Shown here in pieces: positions 61,897 to 64,000 of a DNA stretch of 64,000 bases. The notes beneath the pieces are model-generated. The model saw nothing but the letters and a program-made list of their open reading frames with translations, made no database searches and was not told the origin of the DNA. This DNA comes from Gammaproteobacteria bacterium (GTDB lineage Bacteria > Pseudomonadota > Gammaproteobacteria > Pseudomonadales > Pseudohongiellaceae). Both the position numbers and the translations under genes were made by a program. The stretch spans positions 1 to 64,000 of the forward strand of contig JAQWPL010000024.1 in assembly GCA_029245395.1 (NCBI GenBank), read 5' to 3'. Numbering within the stretch: the first letter of the stretch is position 1; each line of letters opens with the position of its first letter.

Positions 61897-64000
61897 ATGA
61901 CTAATTTCAAGCCCATTTCTCAAAAAATGACATTGGACAGCACTAAAGTGCCTGGTCTGATTGGCCTAGTATTTTTGCTCGCAGGCTGTGGAGATAACAT
62001 CTCTACGCAGACAGATGAGCAGGCAGAATCTGCGCGATCTTTTGAAGCAACAACATTAGCCGCATTACCAGAGCAGACTGAACTGGATGTCCGGGCCGAT
62101 GAACAATGGGGGCTGCTGAATGATTACTGCATGGATTGCCATAACCTTGAAGATTACAGTGGTGGACTGGCTTTAGACCTGATGGACCATGAGTCCATCC
62201 GCGCAGACGCCGAAGTCTGGGAGAAAGTGGTCCGCAAACTGCGCGGCAGAATGATGCCTCCACCAGGACAGGAAAAACCGGAAAATCTACAGATTAATGA
62301 ATTTGTCGCCTGGCTTGAAGGCAATCTTGACCAACCCAAGGATTTTGTAGAGCCGGGTGAGAAACTGGTTCATCGTCTGAATCGAACTGAATATGCCAAT
62401 TCAATCAGGGACCTCTTACAACTGGATGTTGATGCCGAGGCTTTGCTACCGGTTGACGGTGCCGAAGATGGCTTTGACAATATTGCGACAGCGTTGCAGA
62501 TAACACCTTCATTTATAGATCAGTATCTGGGTGCTGCCAGGGTGGTTAGTGAGCAGGCTATTGGTACTCCTTCAGCGCGCCCTTCAGGCACGCCTTATAC
62601 CTTTTCAACAGTCGGCCAATCCTTTCATATCGATGGTCTGCCATTGGGTACACGGGGTGGAGCGGTAGCCGACCATTATTTTCCCAGCGACGGCGACTAC
62701 ATTCTCAATATTGGCAGCATGGCGACCAGTCAATTTGTAGGCGATATGGAACACAAGCAAACCCTGGTCGCTACCATCGATGGAAAGAAGTTTTATGAAA
62801 CAGATATTGGTGGCCCGGAAGAGGCTGAGCGCCTGGACAAGCTTCGCGCACCCGCTGTTGCAGAGCTCAATGTAAGATTAAGGAATATCCCTTTTACTAC
62901 CACTGCCGGTCCTCATAAGTTGGCAGTATTTTTCCGGCATCGCTCTTTTGCAGAATCTGACAGCGCACTGCAGCAGCAAACACCCAGAAGAGGACAGGGC
63001 GCTATTGCCGACATAAGCCGGTTTGAAATTTACGGTCCAGTGAACGCCACAGGGCTAAGTTCGACGCCAAGCAGGGATAAAATATTCTCCTGTCATCCTG
63101 ATAATGATGTCGAAGAGGCTGGATGTTCAAGACAAATCGTGACGGATCTAGCTAATGAAGCCTTCAGGGGATTTTTGACAGACGAAGACACTGAACTGTT
63201 GATGAGGATGTATGACGCGGGTTATGCCAACGGTGGCTTTGAGAAAGGTGTCTCCTTTGCTTTGTCCGGCATTCTGGTACATCCGAAATTTCTTTATCGC
63301 CTGGAACCGGTTCCGGATTCTCTGCCGGCGCAAACAGCTTTTGAGCTTAGCAGTATGGAACTGGCGTCACGTTTGTCCTTCTTTTTATGGAGCTCCATCC
63401 CTGATGATATTTTACTCGAAGTTGCTATAGATGATGGGCTGAAAGATTCGGCTGTACTGGAGGCTCAGGTGATACGCATGTTGCAGGACCCTCGGGCGGA
63501 AAACCTGGCTAACAATTTTGGTTACCAGTGGTTGGGCCTGGGAGAGCTAGCGAATATTTCACCGGATGGGCAATTGTTCAGGGATGTGGATAGAAATATA
63601 AGAGCTGATATGACCCAGGAAACCCTGCTTTTTCTGGAAAGTATCTTTCGCGAAAATCGCAGTGTTCTGGAATTATTATCTGCTGATCATACCTACCTGA
63701 ATGAAAATCTAGCATTGCATTATGGGATCAACGACATACGAGGCAGTGAATTCCGGCGTATTGTATTAGCCGATGAAAGGCGCTGGGGCATCCTGGGTAA
63801 AGGAGTTGTGCTTATGGGATCCTCCTATCCAAATCGGACTTCGCCTGTCCTGCGCGGAGCATGGTTACTGGAGAATATTTTAGGCACTCCTCCTGCGGCT
63901 CCGCCACCGGATGTAGAAGGTTTTGTGGAGATCGAAGTTGGTCAGGAATTCACCACAGTCAGGCAAAGGCTCGAAGAGCACCGCGTCAATCCGTCCTGTA
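61897..64000 (+). CDS. DUF1592-type lipoprotein cytochrome, cut by the window edge
   Basis: At least 701 codons with no stop before the window ends. The N-terminus has a lipobox (LLAGCGDN), so it is a lipoprotein, unlike the paralog at 44012. Modules: heme c site CMDCHNLED; DUF1587 RLNRTEYANSIRDLLQL; a beta carbohydrate-binding-like region; DUF1595/DUF1592 with ASRLSFFLWSSIPDD; then GILGKGVVLMGSSYPNRTSPVLRGAWLLENILGTPP (DUF1588, in part). A DUF1552 gene is expected just beyond the edge, by analogy with 46489-47826. Confidence 0.85.
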   Translation, partial: MTNFKPISQKMTLDSTKVPGLIGLVFLLAGCGDNISTQTDEQAESARSFEATTLAALPEQTELDVRADEQWGLLNDYCMDCHNLEDYSGGLALDLMDHESIRADAEVWEKVVRKLRGRMMPPPGQEKPENLQINEFVAWLEGNLDQPKDFVEPGEKLVHRLNRTEYANSIRDLLQLDVDAEALLPVDGAEDGFDNIATALQITPSFIDQYLGAARVVSEQAIGTPSARPSGTPYTFSTVGQSFHIDGLPLGTRGGAVADHYFPSDGDYILNIGSMATSQFVGDMEHKQTLVATIDGKKFYETDIGGPEEAERLDKLRAPAVAELNVRLRNIPFTTTAGPHKLAVFFRHRSFAESDSALQQQTPRRGQGAIADISRFEIYGPVNATGLSSTPSRDKIFSCHPDNDVEEAGCSRQIVTDLANEAFRGFLTDEDTELLMRMYDAGYANGGFEKGVSFALSGILVHPKFLYRLEPVPDSLPAQTAFELSSMELASRLSFFLWSSIPDDILLEVAIDDGLKDSAVLEAQVIRMLQDPRAENLANNFGYQWLGLGELANISPDGQLFRDVDRNIRADMTQETLLFLESIFRENRSVLELLSADHTYLNENLALHYGINDIRGSEFRRIVLADERRWGILGKGVVLMGSSYPNRTSPVLRGAWLLENILGTPPAAPPPDVEGFVEIEVGQEFTTVRQRLEEHRVNPSC

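Overview
The window reads as chromosome from a Gram-negative, probably marine, heterotrophic gammaproteobacterium. The reasons are many signal-peptide proteins, a TonB-dependent outer-membrane receptor, periplasmic c-type cytochromes and PQQ/propeller proteins, sulfatase and sulfotransferase genes, a 3-oxoadipate branch of aromatic catabolism, and a bacterial selA-selB-tRNA-Sec set. Genes are dense on both strands, gaps are short, and I see no rRNA, CRISPR array or complete insertion sequence. The left edge clips the start of what looks like an IS3-type orfA. The right edge cuts a DUF1592-type cytochrome protein.

The main result is selenocysteine (Sec). selA (27736-29190), selB (29193-31124) and a tRNA-Sec with anticodon TCA (31186-31278) lie together. 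Four genes in the same window have an in-frame TGA that makes sense only as Sec. They are a peroxiredoxin-like protein with a UxxC site (6537-7004, minus strand), an AhpD-like protein whose C-x-x-C-x-x-x-H site reads C-x-x-U-x-x-x-H (32449-33591), and two ~1270-residue exported beta-propeller paralogs with a Trp-Sec pair near the mature N-terminus (23805-27620 and 39642-43463). A hairpin follows each TGA with its loop 17-19 nt downstream, as expected of a bacterial SECIS. The two propeller genes flank the selABC/AhpD block. I do not recognise the W-U propeller as a described selenoprotein family, and I regard it as the undescribed system here. Plain stop-to-stop gene calling breaks all four genes.

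Layout. 1-6.5 kb: small exported proteins, a ThuA-like protein, an NHL/SMP-30 propeller and an acetyltransferase. 6.5-13 kb: the Sec peroxiredoxin, then a 3-oxoadipate pathway (thiolase, fused CoA-transferase, maleylacetate reductase) with a sulfatase. 13-23.7 kb: more exported families, a sulfotransferase, an esterase, an ankyrin protein and a TPR-like protein. 23.8-43.5 kb: the Sec region, with cytochrome c/PQQ dehydrogenase, PBP4-like, cyclophilin and GST genes inside it. 43.5-50.2 kb: DUF1592, DUF1552, diheme cytochrome and ankyrin genes. 50.2-64 kb: mixed metabolic and envelope genes, ending in a second DUF1592 gene.

A second theme is the expansion of two exported families of unknown function. 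Nine domains carry a GYS...WEGDTLVV signature (called the WEGDTL family below). Seven are DUF6152-like proteins beginning HHSF/HHSx after the signal peptide. They occur as adjacent pairs five times and as single fused polypeptides twice (1486-2532 and 18022-19068), which argues that they act together in the periplasm.
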